Positions 25,111-32,646 of a stretch of 32,646 nt of DNA are shown in pieces (the stretch's first letter is position 1; each line of letters begins with the position of its first letter). Position numbers and translations under genes: made by a program. The DNA comes from Proteobacteria bacterium UBA2133 (GTDB lineage Bacteria > Pseudomonadota > Gammaproteobacteria > Arenicellales > UBA868): the NCBI GenBank assembly GCA_002327725.1, contig DCXP01000018.1, positions 1 through 32,646 of the forward strand. Direction: 5' to 3'. Below the pieces are notes generated by a model, which saw nothing but the letters and a program-made list of their open reading frames with translations, made no database searches and was not told the origin of the DNA.

Positions 25111-25967
25111 TTGCCGCCCCGCAGCGCCAGGTAGTTCTCAGTGGGCTTGATCACACCCGAGGGACGCGGCAGATGGGAAACCGTAAACCCTGATTCACCG
25201 AGCAGCGCCGGCAGTCTCTGGTCAGTGATCACGCCGCTGGAATCACACCGTGCTTCAAACACAATAAGACGCAATCGCGGGCTCTGCAGCGTGGCTTTCG
25301 CACCACGCAGAACCTGATACTCCCAGCCTTCCACATCGATTTTCATTACGCTCGGGAAGTGTCCAACCTGCCGGCAATATTCATCCAGGGTGATTACCTC
25401 GACCTCGATCTTGCCGACAGGCTCCCGGTGGGGCCACTCGCCAAAACCGCTTTCGCCCGAGTCGCTGCCCCGGATCAACTGCTGTCGCCCGCTTTCATCA
25501 GACAGCCCCATCGGGACAATGCTGAGCGCCGTCTCGGGCCAGCCATTCAGCCGCCGCTGGCCATCCATCACAATGCAGGTGTCGGGATCCGGCTCAAATG
25601 CGGTTACCCCGGCGAGGCCACACGAAAGTGCAAGACAACTGAAATAGCCCGTGTTGGCGCCGATATCAAAAAAAATATCGTCAGTTACGAATGATGCCGC
25701 GAGGTGATCCGTGACTTCCTGCTCGTGAATCCGGTTACACAGGAGATTCCGCTGCAGCCAGTCCGTTTGGTCACAGGCGAAAACAAAGCCCGGCTGCGTC
25801 AATACCCGGATACGGCGTCGGCCGAAGATCCGTTCGATGAGACCCAAGCGTCTCGCCTTACCGGCCGGTATTCTGGGACGAAACCAGATTGCGCGGATCA
25901 GCGCCTCGACGATGCGGGGATAGTAAGGCGCCGCTTCCTGCGCGGCGTGTTCACCTTTTTCACCCAT
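25107..25967 (-). CDS. FkbM-family SAM-dependent methyltransferase
   Basis: Probable O-methyltransferase of the FkbM type, 286 aa from ATG 25967. The SAM-binding loop reads FFDIGANTGYFS (99-110), the second acidic site AFEPDPDT (123-130), and the family signature VMKIDVEGWEYQVLRGA is at 207-223. These enzymes methylate hydroxyls in sugars, polyketides or glycolipids; the acceptor here is unknown. It sits 21 nt downstream of the methylmalonyl-CoA epimerase gene on the same strand, so it may be co-transcribed with the propionyl-CoA genes even though no functional link is known to me. An arginine-rich N-terminal stretch (30-53) precedes the domain; there is no signal peptide. Confidence 0.88.
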   Translation of the reverse strand: MGEKGEHAAQEAAPYYPRIVEALIRAIWFRPRIPAGKARRLGLIERIFGRRRIRVLTQPGFVFACDQTDWLQRNLLCNRIHEQEVTDHLAASFVTDDIFFDIGANTGYFSCLALSCGLAGVTAFEPDPDTCIVMDGQRRLNGWPETALSIVPMGLSDESGRQQLIRGSDSGESGFGEWPHREPVGKIEVEVITLDEYCRQVGHFPSVMKIDVEGWEYQVLRGAKATLQSPRLRLIVFEARCDSSGVITDQRLPALLGESGFTVSHLPRPSGVIKPTENYLALRGGN

Positions 25968-25988
25968 CAGCGGGGCAGTAGATCGAGA

Positions 25989-26393
25989 TCACACCTGCTC
26001 GAGTTCGACCAGCGTGCCGCAGAAATCTTTGGGATGCAGAAAAAGCACGGGTTTGCCGTGCGCGCCGGTGCGGGGCTCGCCGCTGTCCAGTACCCGGGCG
26101 CCCTGCGCCTTGAGCTGGTCACGGGCTGCGAGAATATCGTCAACCTCATAACAGACGTGGTGCATCCCCCCGTCCGGGTGGCGCTCCAGAAACTGGCCGA
26201 TCGGCGAATCGCCCCCCAGCGGATGCAGCAGTTCAATTCGCGTGTTGTCGAGGTCCACAAACACGGTGGTTACCCCATGATCCGGAAGGGCTGCCGGCGC
26301 CGAGACCTTCGCCCCCAGCGTATCCCGGTAGAGCGTTGCCGCCGTGTCCAGATCCGGAACCACAATAGCGACATGGTTCAGTCGTCCGATCAT
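25989..26393 (-). CDS. mce: Methylmalonyl-CoA epimerase
   Basis: Interconverts (2S)- and (2R)-methylmalonyl-CoA, 134 aa, the normal size. Vicinal-oxygen-chelate fold: LNHVAIVVPDL (metal ligand H7), FVDLDNTRIELLHPLG (E54 at the position of the second ligand), GGMHHVCYEVDDI (H79) and GTLVELEQ (E130). The ATG at 26393 overlaps the meaB stop by one base (TGATG), so translation is coupled. Together with the carboxylase subunit and MeaB it marks the propionyl-CoA to succinyl-CoA route. Glyoxalase I relatives are excluded by the GGMHH and GTLVELEQ context. Confidence 0.93.
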   Translation of the reverse strand: MIGRLNHVAIVVPDLDTAATLYRDTLGAKVSAPAALPDHGVTTVFVDLDNTRIELLHPLGGDSPIGQFLERHPDGGMHHVCYEVDDILAARDQLKAQGARVLDSGEPRTGAHGKPVLFLHPKDFCGTLVELEQV

Positions 26394-27382
26394 CAGGAAT
26401 TCCCTCGGTCTTCAGTGAATTGATCGATGAGCTGACGCGCAGCGAGCCCGGACGTCATGCGCCCTTTGACCACATCGAGCCGGACCCGCTCTACTTCGCT
26501 CGCGATGTCTGGATTTTTGAGGAACTGCTCCAGCAGCCCCTCATGCAGCGCCTGCATCATGGCATCGCTTGCCTGGACTTCCCGGCGCGAGGCAAGCACA
26601 GCTGCGTCGTTGACATACGCAAAAAAGTCTTCCATCTGATCCAGTGCCTCTTCAACTCCGACATTGTCCAAGGCCGACATCCCCAGCACAGGCACTTTCC
26701 ACCCGGGCGTGCGGGCCTGCAGAAAACCCGTTGCGGTGGCGTACTCCGAGACCGTGCGGTTGGCGGCCTGCTCAAGATCGCCATCCGACTTGTTCACCAG
26801 AATCAGATCGGCAAGCTCCATAACACCGCGCTTGATTCCCTGAAGCTGGTCGCCGGAACCGGGAACCAGCAGCAGCACAAAAAGGTCAGTCATCTGTGCG
26901 GCCCGAAGTTCGGACTGGCCGACACCGACGGTTTCGACGATGACACGGTCAAATCCTCCGGCCTCACACAGCGCAATAGCCTCGCGGGTGAACCGCCCAA
27001 CCCCGCCTTCGATGCCGGATGACGGCGACGGACGGATGAAGGCTTTGTCGCTGGCCGACAATTGCGGCATCCGGGTTTTGTCACCCAGTATCGATCCCCC
27101 GCTGATGACGGAACTCGGATCCACGGTCAGTACCGCCAGCGAATGCCCCCGGTCTATCATGTGTCCGCCAAGAGATTCAATAAAGGTGGACTTGCCGGCC
27201 CCCGGTGGCCCGGTGATGCCGATCCGCAGGCTCGACTGGCCACAGGCCGGCAGTTTTGAGAGCAGTTCATGCGCCTGTGCCTGATGCTCCTTCAATCCGG
27301 ACTCGACCAGCGTAATCGCCTGTGCCAGCGCCCGGCGATCCTGATTGCCGATGGCGGCGGCCAGCGAGGCCGTACTGTTCAC
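26393..27382 (-). CDS. meaB: MeaB-type GTPase (methylmalonyl-CoA mutase chaperone, ArgK family)
   Basis: G3E GTPase that protects and reloads adenosylcobalamin-dependent methylmalonyl-CoA mutase. 329 aa from GTG 27382, with GGGAG 8 nt upstream. Walker A GPPGAGKS (58-65), switch I region VDPSS (88-92), ETVGVGQSE (150-158), base-recognition NKSD (197-200). The GTG overlaps the TGA of pccA by 4 nt (GTGA), and its own stop overlaps mce by 1 nt. The old name LAO/AO transport ATPase should not be taken as its role. No mutase gene is in the window, so this chaperone's client lies elsewhere. Confidence 0.93.
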   Translation of the reverse strand: MNSTASLAAAIGNQDRRALAQAITLVESGLKEHQAQAHELLSKLPACGQSSLRIGITGPPGAGKSTFIESLGGHMIDRGHSLAVLTVDPSSVISGGSILGDKTRMPQLSASDKAFIRPSPSSGIEGGVGRFTREAIALCEAGGFDRVIVETVGVGQSELRAAQMTDLFVLLLVPGSGDQLQGIKRGVMELADLILVNKSDGDLEQAANRTVSEYATATGFLQARTPGWKVPVLGMSALDNVGVEEALDQMEDFFAYVNDAAVLASRREVQASDAMMQALHEGLLEQFLKNPDIASEVERVRLDVVKGRMTSGLAARQLIDQFTEDRGNS

Positions 27383-29367
27383 GCAGATGTCTCCCGCACA
27401 AACTCTATGACCTGCTGGTCAACTTCAAGCGCTTCACCCGGCTTTGCATGCAGGCACAACACCGTACCGTCGCGCTCTGCCCGAATCACGTTTTCCATCT
27501 TCATCGCCTCGATCACCGCGATTTCATCACCGGCTTTGACCACATCACCCTCGGTTACTGCCACAGATACCAGAAGACCGGGCATGGGTGAGAGCGCCAG
27601 ATGTGAAAGATCGGGCGCAACCTGGCGGGGCATCAGGGGATACAGGGCAGCGCTGTAGGGTTCGAGAACCAGCGCCCCGACGCTGGCGCCGCTGTGAAAC
27701 ACCTCGTAGCGCGAGCCGGTGCGGTTGAGCTGGGCCGTCGACGCGATGCCATCCGCCGAAAAATCGATGACGGCGTCAAACGCACCCCCCGCCATCTCAA
27801 GTGAGATCGCCTGTCCGTCCACGGTCACCCGCCAGCGGCTTGCTTCGAGGGTCACTGTCACTTCATGCTGGACTGTATCGACCTGGATGTATCGCCGTAC
27901 CGCCGGCGAAGCCACAGGCCCCGCAGAAATATCCTCACGCAGATGCCAGTTGTGGTGCACGACAGCGATCAGCGCCACGATCCGCTGGACCACAGTCTCA
28001 GACAACACATTGCCCGCAAACCCCTCGGGAAACTCCTCTTCAATAAAACCGGTGGTGATGTCTCCCGACAGAAACCGGGGATGCTGCACCAGGGCGGCAA
28101 GAAACGGGATATTGCTCTGGATGCCCCTGATCTCGAAACGGTCGAGCGCGCGCAGCATGGTCTTGGCTGCGCTGTCCCGGTCAGGACCGTGGGTCACCAG
28201 TTTGGCGACCATCGGATCATAGTGAAGGCTGACCTCACCGCCTTCGCAGATTCCCGTATCCACCCGCACGCCCTGCACATCATCAGGTGGGCGAAAACGC
28301 AGGATGCGCCCGGAGGACGGCAGAAATCCCCGGTAGGGATCTTCCGCATAAACCCGGGACTCCAGCGCCCAGCCGCTGATGCCGACCTCCTGCTGGGTCA
28401 GCGTCAGTTTTTCTCCTGCGGCAATCCGCAGCATCCACTCTACAAGATCGACCCCGGTAATGAGTTCAGTGACCGGGTGTTCGACCTGCAGGCGTGTGTT
28501 CATCTCCAGGAAATAGAAGTTACGCGCTTCATCGACAATGAACTCCACCGTACCCGCGGAGGTGTAGTCGACCGCCTCGGCGAGCGCCAGCGCCTGCGCT
28601 CCCATTTGTTCGCGAAGGGACGCATCCACAAAAGAAGACGGGGCTTCTTCCACGACCTTCTGGTGGCGGCGCTGAATGGAGCACTCGCGCTCATTGAGGT
28701 GGATGCGGTTACCGTGATGGTCTGCCAGCACCTGGATTTCGATATGCCGCGGCTGGCTGACAAATTTCTCGATAAATACCCGGTCATCAGAGAAACTCGA
28801 GCGTGCTTCGCTGGATGCCCGTTCAAAACCCTCGCGGCACTCGTCATCGTCAAAGGCAATCCGCATGCCCTTGCCGCCCCCGCCTGCACTTGCCTTGAGC
28901 ATGACGGGGTAACCGATCTGCCCGGCACGGCTGACGGCATCTTCGGCGTCCTTGAGGACCTCGTTAAACCCGGGAATGGTCGGCACGCCGGCGCTCTCGG
29001 CCAGGGCCTTGGAAGCAATCTTATCGCCCATAAGTGCAATCGCCTTTGCCGGCGGGCCCACAAAGGCGATGCCGGCATCGGTGAGGCCTGCCACCAGCGC
29101 AGGATTTTCTGAAAGAAAACCGTACCCCGGGTGGACCGCGTCAGCGCCGGTCGTGCGACAGGCATCGATGATCCGCTCTACCACCAGATAGCTCTCGGCC
29201 GACGGCGATGCGCCAATGTGTACCGTTTCATCGGCCATCAGCGTGTGCGGTGCATCACGGTCCGCGTCTGAGAAGACCGCAACCGTCCTGATTCCCATAC
29301 ACTTGGCAGACCGGATCACCCGGCAGGCAATCTCGCCCCGGTTGGCAATCAGCAACTTATTGAACAT
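27379..29367 (-). CDS. pccA: Biotin-dependent acyl-CoA carboxylase alpha subunit, probably propionyl-CoA carboxylase
   Basis: Carboxylates biotin with ATP and bicarbonate and carries it for transfer to an acyl-CoA. 662 aa from ATG 29367 with GAGG 5 nt upstream. Order: biotin carboxylase N-terminal domain (FNKLLIANRGEIACRV), ATP-grasp domain (KASAGGGGKGMRIA, EFIVD, FYFLEMNTRLQVEHPVTE), carboxylase C-terminal domain (RVYAEDP), a bridging region, and the biotinyl domain with EAMKMEN (biotin Lys at about 623). Substrate is inferred from meaB and mce directly downstream; acetyl-, methylcrotonyl- or geranyl-CoA carboxylase alpha chains look alike. The beta subunit gene is not adjacent and not in the window. 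Confidence 0.9.
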   Translation of the reverse strand: MFNKLLIANRGEIACRVIRSAKCMGIRTVAVFSDADRDAPHTLMADETVHIGASPSAESYLVVERIIDACRTTGADAVHPGYGFLSENPALVAGLTDAGIAFVGPPAKAIALMGDKIASKALAESAGVPTIPGFNEVLKDAEDAVSRAGQIGYPVMLKASAGGGGKGMRIAFDDDECREGFERASSEARSSFSDDRVFIEKFVSQPRHIEIQVLADHHGNRIHLNERECSIQRRHQKVVEEAPSSFVDASLREQMGAQALALAEAVDYTSAGTVEFIVDEARNFYFLEMNTRLQVEHPVTELITGVDLVEWMLRIAAGEKLTLTQQEVGISGWALESRVYAEDPYRGFLPSSGRILRFRPPDDVQGVRVDTGICEGGEVSLHYDPMVAKLVTHGPDRDSAAKTMLRALDRFEIRGIQSNIPFLAALVQHPRFLSGDITTGFIEEEFPEGFAGNVLSETVVQRIVALIAVVHHNWHLREDISAGPVASPAVRRYIQVDTVQHEVTVTLEASRWRVTVDGQAISLEMAGGAFDAVIDFSADGIASTAQLNRTGSRYEVFHSGASVGALVLEPYSAALYPLMPRQVAPDLSHLALSPMPGLLVSVAVTEGDVVKAGDEIAVIEAMKMENVIRAERDGTVLCLHAKPGEALEVDQQVIEFVRETSA

Positions 29368-29424
29368 AAAAACCTCGTCTAAACACCTGTGTTCTCTCGG
29401 TGCGCGTTGGTCGAACCCAAAACG

Positions 29425-30060
29425 CTACGCTTGGGACCAGTCTATCCCTGACTCAAAAAGCGTCAGAAGCCGCTCGATATTCTGATGTGCATCCTTTTCA
29501 AAAAGCGCCTGAAAATGTGCCGTCGAGTAAATATTCTGGCGATTCGCCAGTGTCCTTAAAAAGCCGCCCTGCCCGCGGGCAAATGCTTCGTCGGTCGAGC
29601 GCCTTGCCTCGCGGCGAAGGTCGTGGGTGTCGGCAAAAAAAGCATCCCAGGGCTGCGCCAGACCCCACAGATCAACATCCACGACAAACTGCGTCTGAAA
29701 GTCCTGAGGCGGGTCACGATGATCGGTCGCCAGAATCAGCGCCCTGACACCCCTAATGAAGGCGCCGGGCAGGTACCCCGATGCCTCGCTGACAAACCAC
29801 TCGGCACTTTGCGCTTCGTTATCCCGCGCCCCGGCCACAAAGATGACATCATGAAACCACAGCGCCATCTCCACGGCATCATCGGTGCCCAGCGCCGCCG
29901 CCGCGTTATCGTAGGCGGCAAGACAGACTGCGATATGGCCGCCATCGTGATAGTGTCGCGATGCATCGCCGTAGAACTGGCTCAGTTGCTCAAAAACCCC
30001 TGCAAACTCCCCGCCCCCTCCGACGCGGCGCCAGAGCCCGCCAAACCGGTCTGCGTTCAC
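29425..30060 (-). CDS. HD-superfamily metal-dependent phosphohydrolase (predicted)
   Basis: Protein of the uncharacterised HD group often labelled predicted metal-dependent HD phosphohydrolase, 211 aa from GTG 30060. Likely metal ligands are visible in RHYHDGGH (residues 35-42), LWFHDV (H70-D71), ATDH (H114) and VVDVDLW (D128/D130). Its substrate is unknown to me; nucleotides are the usual guess for the fold. It starts 5 nt after the stop of the cyclic-nucleotide-binding protein gene, implying coupled translation. pccA follows 57 nt downstream on the same strand. Confidence 0.8.
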   Translation of the reverse strand: MNADRFGGLWRRVGGGGEFAGVFEQLSQFYGDASRHYHDGGHIAVCLAAYDNAAAALGTDDAVEMALWFHDVIFVAGARDNEAQSAEWFVSEASGYLPGAFIRGVRALILATDHRDPPQDFQTQFVVDVDLWGLAQPWDAFFADTHDLRREARRSTDEAFARGQGGFLRTLANRQNIYSTAHFQALFEKDAHQNIERLLTLFESGIDWSQA

Positions 30061-30065
30061 GATGT

Positions 30066-30542
30066 TCAGGATGCCTGCGGCGAAGGCGCTGCTGCATGCT
30101 CACGCTTCAGCGCCTCTAGCGCCTGGGTCGTACGTGTCAGTCGGTCGACCATCTGGCGCAGCACGCTTAAGGAAACTTCAGGGTTATCCCGGAGAAGGTC
30201 CATGAAATCATCGGCCAGGATACGCAGACAGCGCACTTCTCCTTCGGCCCGGAGCGTCGCGACGCGCGGCTGATTGCCGATCACGCCCATCTCGCCGATG
30301 ACATCACTGGTAGAGAGCACCGCCAGCGGATCACCGCTCGCATCCTCGTTGACAAAAACGCCCACCTCTCCCGACATGATGATGTAGACGCTGTCTGAGC
30401 CTGAGTTCATGGTGAAAATAATGTCACCGGCATCGAAGCTAGAATCTTCGCTCGAGAAAGCCAGCCGCTTGAGCTTGCCCGCGTCCAGTTGCGCGAACAG
30501 CGGAATCTTGCGAAGTTGCTCTGCGTCGGCGATAAAACTCAT
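30066..30542 (-). CDS. Stand-alone cyclic-nucleotide-binding domain protein
   Basis: 158 aa from ATG 30542. One Crp/PKA-type domain (about 12-125): IPLFAQLD, GDIIFTMNSGSDSVYIIMSG, and a phosphate-binding cassette GEMGVIGNQPRVATLRA (83-99) that keeps the Glu (E84) and Arg (R93) expected to contact ribose and phosphate. A helix of about 30 residues follows (MVDRLTRTTQALEALKREH). There is no DNA-binding helix-turn-helix, membrane segment or kinase, so it cannot act as a Crp-like regulator; it may regulate a partner protein. The tight spacing to the HD protein gene suggests that partner. Confidence 0.85.
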   Translation of the reverse strand: MSFIADAEQLRKIPLFAQLDAGKLKRLAFSSEDSSFDAGDIIFTMNSGSDSVYIIMSGEVGVFVNEDASGDPLAVLSTSDVIGEMGVIGNQPRVATLRAEGEVRCLRILADDFMDLLRDNPEVSLSVLRQMVDRLTRTTQALEALKREHAAAPSPQAS

Positions 30543-30611
30543 ATTGACTGACTGATCGTTGCTGGCTCAAAGGGCAATTTAACCGCAACGGCCCGGGTAC
30601 CGCAAAAATAA

Positions 30612-31238
30612 CTATCCAGAAGAGTCCGTATCGTTGGCTATACGCATTTCCATATCCTCAAGATCCTCGGGCGTATTGACGTTGACGAACATCTCCTGAC
30701 GATCCGAAAAATCAACTCTTGCATGGGGTATCTGTTCCAGCCACAGATCAATCTTGCGCCCGCCGCCGGCAAGAAAGGCCTCAAGGCCGGGCCGCGACTG
30801 CCGGCTCAGCATCATGAATACCGGCTGCAGGCGTTCACCGTCATGGGCAACCACCGCATCCAACCCGCCTGGCGCAGCGGCTGCCCACATCCGTACTGCG
30901 TAGTCACCCGCCAACAGCGGTGAGTCGCACGGCGCACTCAGCATCCAGTCGTGCGATACCTGCCCTAACCCGGAAACCAGGCCCGCCAAGGGCCCGGCAT
31001 AACCGCTCACGCTATCACTGATGACCGGGACGCCCAGTTGCCGGTAATCGGCCTGATTGCGGTTGGCGCTGATCATCACTTCACTGACCTGGCCGGAAAG
31101 GCGCTCGAGGCCCCAGGCCACCAGCGGCCTGCCCCCAAGGGTCAAAAGGCCTTTGTCGGCTCCACCCATCCGCTGTGCCTGCCCCCCGGCAAGCAGCAGT
31201 CCGCTGAGTTGGGATTTGGTCTTCTCAGAATGCAGCAC
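30612..31238 (-). CDS. mobA: Molybdenum cofactor guanylyltransferase
   Basis: Transfers GMP to molybdopterin to make the guanine dinucleotide cofactor used by DMSO-reductase-family enzymes. 208 aa, GTG start at 31238 (no ATG available nearby). Nucleotide-binding motif GLLLAGGQAQRMGGADKGLL (13-32), SDSVSGYAGPLAGL (74-87) and APCDSPLL (the metal Asp) match MobA. The related MocA and IspD families lack this combination. Divergent from bamC; the next gene on the same strand begins 69 nt downstream. Confidence 0.92.
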   Translation of the reverse strand: MLHSEKTKSQLSGLLLAGGQAQRMGGADKGLLTLGGRPLVAWGLERLSGQVSEVMISANRNQADYRQLGVPVISDSVSGYAGPLAGLVSGLGQVSHDWMLSAPCDSPLLAGDYAVRMWAAAAPGGLDAVVAHDGERLQPVFMMLSRQSRPGLEAFLAGGGRKIDLWLEQIPHARVDFSDRQEMFVNVNTPEDLEDMEMRIANDTDSSG

Positions 31239-31276
31239 TGTCCCGCCGGCTGGCTCCGTTGGTCAAACAATCCCAT

Positions 31277-31282
31277 TATAAT
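31277..31282 (+). promoter_or_regulatory. Candidate -10 element for bamC
   Basis: A perfect TATAAT stands between the divergent mobA and bamC starts, on the bamC strand. No good -35 hexamer is at 16-18 bp upstream; TTGGTC is only 12 bp away. It is therefore a partial promoter match. Confidence 0.35.
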
Positions 31283-31339
31283 CAGGGCTGTCGGGCCGGC
31301 CTTGCCGCCGGGTTTATGCAGAAATACCAGTCCACCTTT

Positions 31340-32476
31340 ATGCGTTTTCGCCGCCACCCTTCATCACTCCTTGTTGTGAGCGCACTGCTCCTCTTATACG
31401 GCTGCAGTTCCACGGATGAACTCGAACCCGCGGAACCCGACTGGAACAGAACCACCCAGCTCGAAATCCCCCCCGACCTGACCGCGCCCAAGGACAACGC
31501 CAACACGGAGCAGTTTTCAGCCGCGGCCCGCAACGCCAGCGAGGCTGAACTGGGTCAGTACAGCCAGTTTCAGAAGTTTCAGCAGATGGCGGATTTTCAG
31601 GATTTTCTCAAGTGGCGGGAGACGCACTCGGCTGACCTTGACTTGAGCCTCGCGGCCTTTCGCAAAGCCCGCGACGAGGCCATCACGCAATCCCTGGGTG
31701 AGAAAGGCGTACTCACCTTAAGCACGCGCGAAGGACAGACCATTGTTCTGATGGACGATACGCTTGAGAACTGCTGGCAGCGCCTCGATACCGCGCTCAC
31801 CAACATCGGTGTGCACGTGCTTGCCCGACGCGAGGACCAGGGCGTCTTCCGGGTGCACTACGGCACCGAGACGCCCGAAGACACCGGCACCTGGACCGAC
31901 TGGATTCCCTGGCTGAGCGACCCGATTATCTACCAGGTCGCCCTGGAACTGACACGCAACGGCCCTGCAGTATCGATTCGGGATGACGAGGGGCAAAGCG
32001 TCAATACCGAACTGGCGAACTCATTTGCCGAACGTCTCGGCATCCAGTTGCTGACTTTTGCCAGCGATAGCGCTGCAGTCGCTACGCCGACGGTTGAATC
32101 TTCGGTAACGCTTCAGGAATCTGCCAGCGGTTACCTGACGCTGGTGGTTTCAGGGGCAGCAGGCGGCGTCTGGAACCACCTCGATCGCGAACTGCAGGAC
32201 ATGGGCTTTTCTATTGTGAACCGCGACCGCACCCAGCTGCGCTTTGTGGTGCGCTACGACGATCCCAGCAAACTCGCTGACAAAACCTGGTTTCAGTCGC
32301 TGGCCTTCTGGAAAAAAGACGCCAGCGCCCCGGCTGAGGACCTCTCGGTGGTACTGACGCCGGCCGGCGCCGAGACCCACGTCAATGTGCTGGATGCCGC
32401 CGACCAGCAAACGGAACTGGGTGACCAGGTAGTTGAGCTGCTGGCGGCAAGCCTCAAAGCCAAAGAAGAAAACTGA
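31340..32476 (+). CDS. bamC: BamC-like outer-membrane assembly lipoprotein
   Basis: Lipoprotein of the BAM complex that inserts beta-barrel proteins into the outer membrane. 378 aa from ATG 31340; ATG 31316 (386 aa) is equally possible. The N-terminus has RFRR, a hydrophobic core and lipobox LLLYGC with C22. It is followed by an extended segment with EIPPDLTAP, the conserved unstructured BamC stretch that contacts BamD, and then two helix-grip domains (about 110-240 and 260-375). Classical gammaproteobacterial bamC follows dapA; here dapA is not adjacent and bamC faces mobA. The ending KAKEEN is normal. Confidence 0.88.
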   Translation: MRFRRHPSSLLVVSALLLLYGCSSTDELEPAEPDWNRTTQLEIPPDLTAPKDNANTEQFSAAARNASEAELGQYSQFQKFQQMADFQDFLKWRETHSADLDLSLAAFRKARDEAITQSLGEKGVLTLSTREGQTIVLMDDTLENCWQRLDTALTNIGVHVLARREDQGVFRVHYGTETPEDTGTWTDWIPWLSDPIIYQVALELTRNGPAVSIRDDEGQSVNTELANSFAERLGIQLLTFASDSAAVATPTVESSVTLQESASGYLTLVVSGAAGGVWNHLDRELQDMGFSIVNRDRTQLRFVVRYDDPSKLADKTWFQSLAFWKKDASAPAEDLSVVLTPAGAETHVNVLDAADQQTELGDQVVELLAASLKAKEEN

Positions 32477-32577
32477 GCTGCTGCTTTGGCGCGAAGGCTC
32501 GCGCTCACCAGGGTGACCGGACAGTGGCCGCCTTCCCTCCTCTCTTTTTCCCGATTTATTGCTGCTAATGCCGAACT

Positions 32578-32646
32578 TCAGGAGGCGCTGTTCGCACCTG
32601 CCTGCTGCGCCTTCCACTCCTGGTAGGCCTTGAACTCCTGCCAGCG
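32578..32646 (-). CDS. C-terminal end of an unidentified minus-strand gene (partial)
   Basis: Reading the minus strand from the window edge gives an open frame of 22 residues, RWQEFKAYQEWKAQQAGANS then AS, ending at TGA (32580-32578). The Trp/Gln/Lys-rich, helical composition looks like real protein, but it is too short to identify. Its 3' end faces bamC across about 100 nt, in which a GCGCGA-AGGC-TCGCGC hairpin (32490-32505, no U-run) is the only structure I see. Confidence 0.4.
   Translation of the reverse strand, partial: RWQEFKAYQEWKAQQAGANSAS

Noticed and set aside
27865..29112. 415-codon open frame antisense to pccA
   Set aside because: Shadow of a fully conserved biotin carboxylase; no recognisable domain of its own.

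Overview
This window reads as chromosomal DNA of a gammaproteobacterium, possibly free-living or marine. The clues are an UvrA very close to the enterobacterial form, a BamC-type lipoprotein, MobA, an SSB with the DDDIPF tip, and a divergent ssb/MFS/uvrA neighbourhood. No rRNA, tRNA, CRISPR array, insertion sequence or phage gene is visible.

Layout. (1) 1-6967, minus strand: an AMP-forming acyl-CoA ligase followed by a complete branched-chain-amino-acid-type (LIV) ABC importer: LivG-type ATPase, LivH and LivM permeases, binding protein, and a LivF-type ATPase cut by the window edge. (2) 7242-9661, plus strand: a soluble PAS hybrid histidine kinase overlapping an OmpR-type response regulator. 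(3) 9744-10181, minus: ssb. (4) 10443-18279, plus: a PotABCD-type (polyamine family) importer, a rho-independent terminator, then two NylB-like serine hydrolases flanking an amidase-signature enzyme. (5) 18321-19688, minus: a YajR-like MFS transporter, divergent from uvrA (19877-22726, plus). (6) 22925-25110, plus: a damaged stretch. The first ~60 codons of aceE (pyruvate dehydrogenase E1) run straight into the tail of a lipoyl domain and an intact lpd core, followed by an alpha/beta-hydrolase with a large in-frame internal deletion. (7) 25107-31238, minus: mobA, a stand-alone cyclic-nucleotide-binding domain protein, an HD phosphohydrolase, pccA, meaB, mce and an FkbM methyltransferase, tightly packed. 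(8) 31340-32476, plus: bamC, followed by the 3' end of an unidentified minus-strand gene.

How the genes work together. Region 1 looks like one uptake-and-CoA-activation operon for an unknown organic acid. Region 4 looks like an uptake-and-hydrolysis cassette for an amide compound. Its two serine hydrolases share the conserved features of 6-aminohexanoate-dimer hydrolase (NylB), and the amidase belongs to the same enzyme superfamily as NylA, so a natural oligo-omega-amino-acid or similar amine/amide is a reasonable candidate substrate. Region 7 holds part of the propionyl-CoA to succinyl-CoA route (carboxylase alpha chain, mutase chaperone GTPase, epimerase); the carboxylase beta chain and the mutase are not here.

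The two points most worth checking are the NylA/NylB-like plus PotABCD cassette, which sits inside an otherwise familiar ssb-MFS-uvrA neighbourhood, and the collapsed aceE-lpd junction. Family calls and comparisons with named proteins come from reading motifs by eye and from memory, without database searches.
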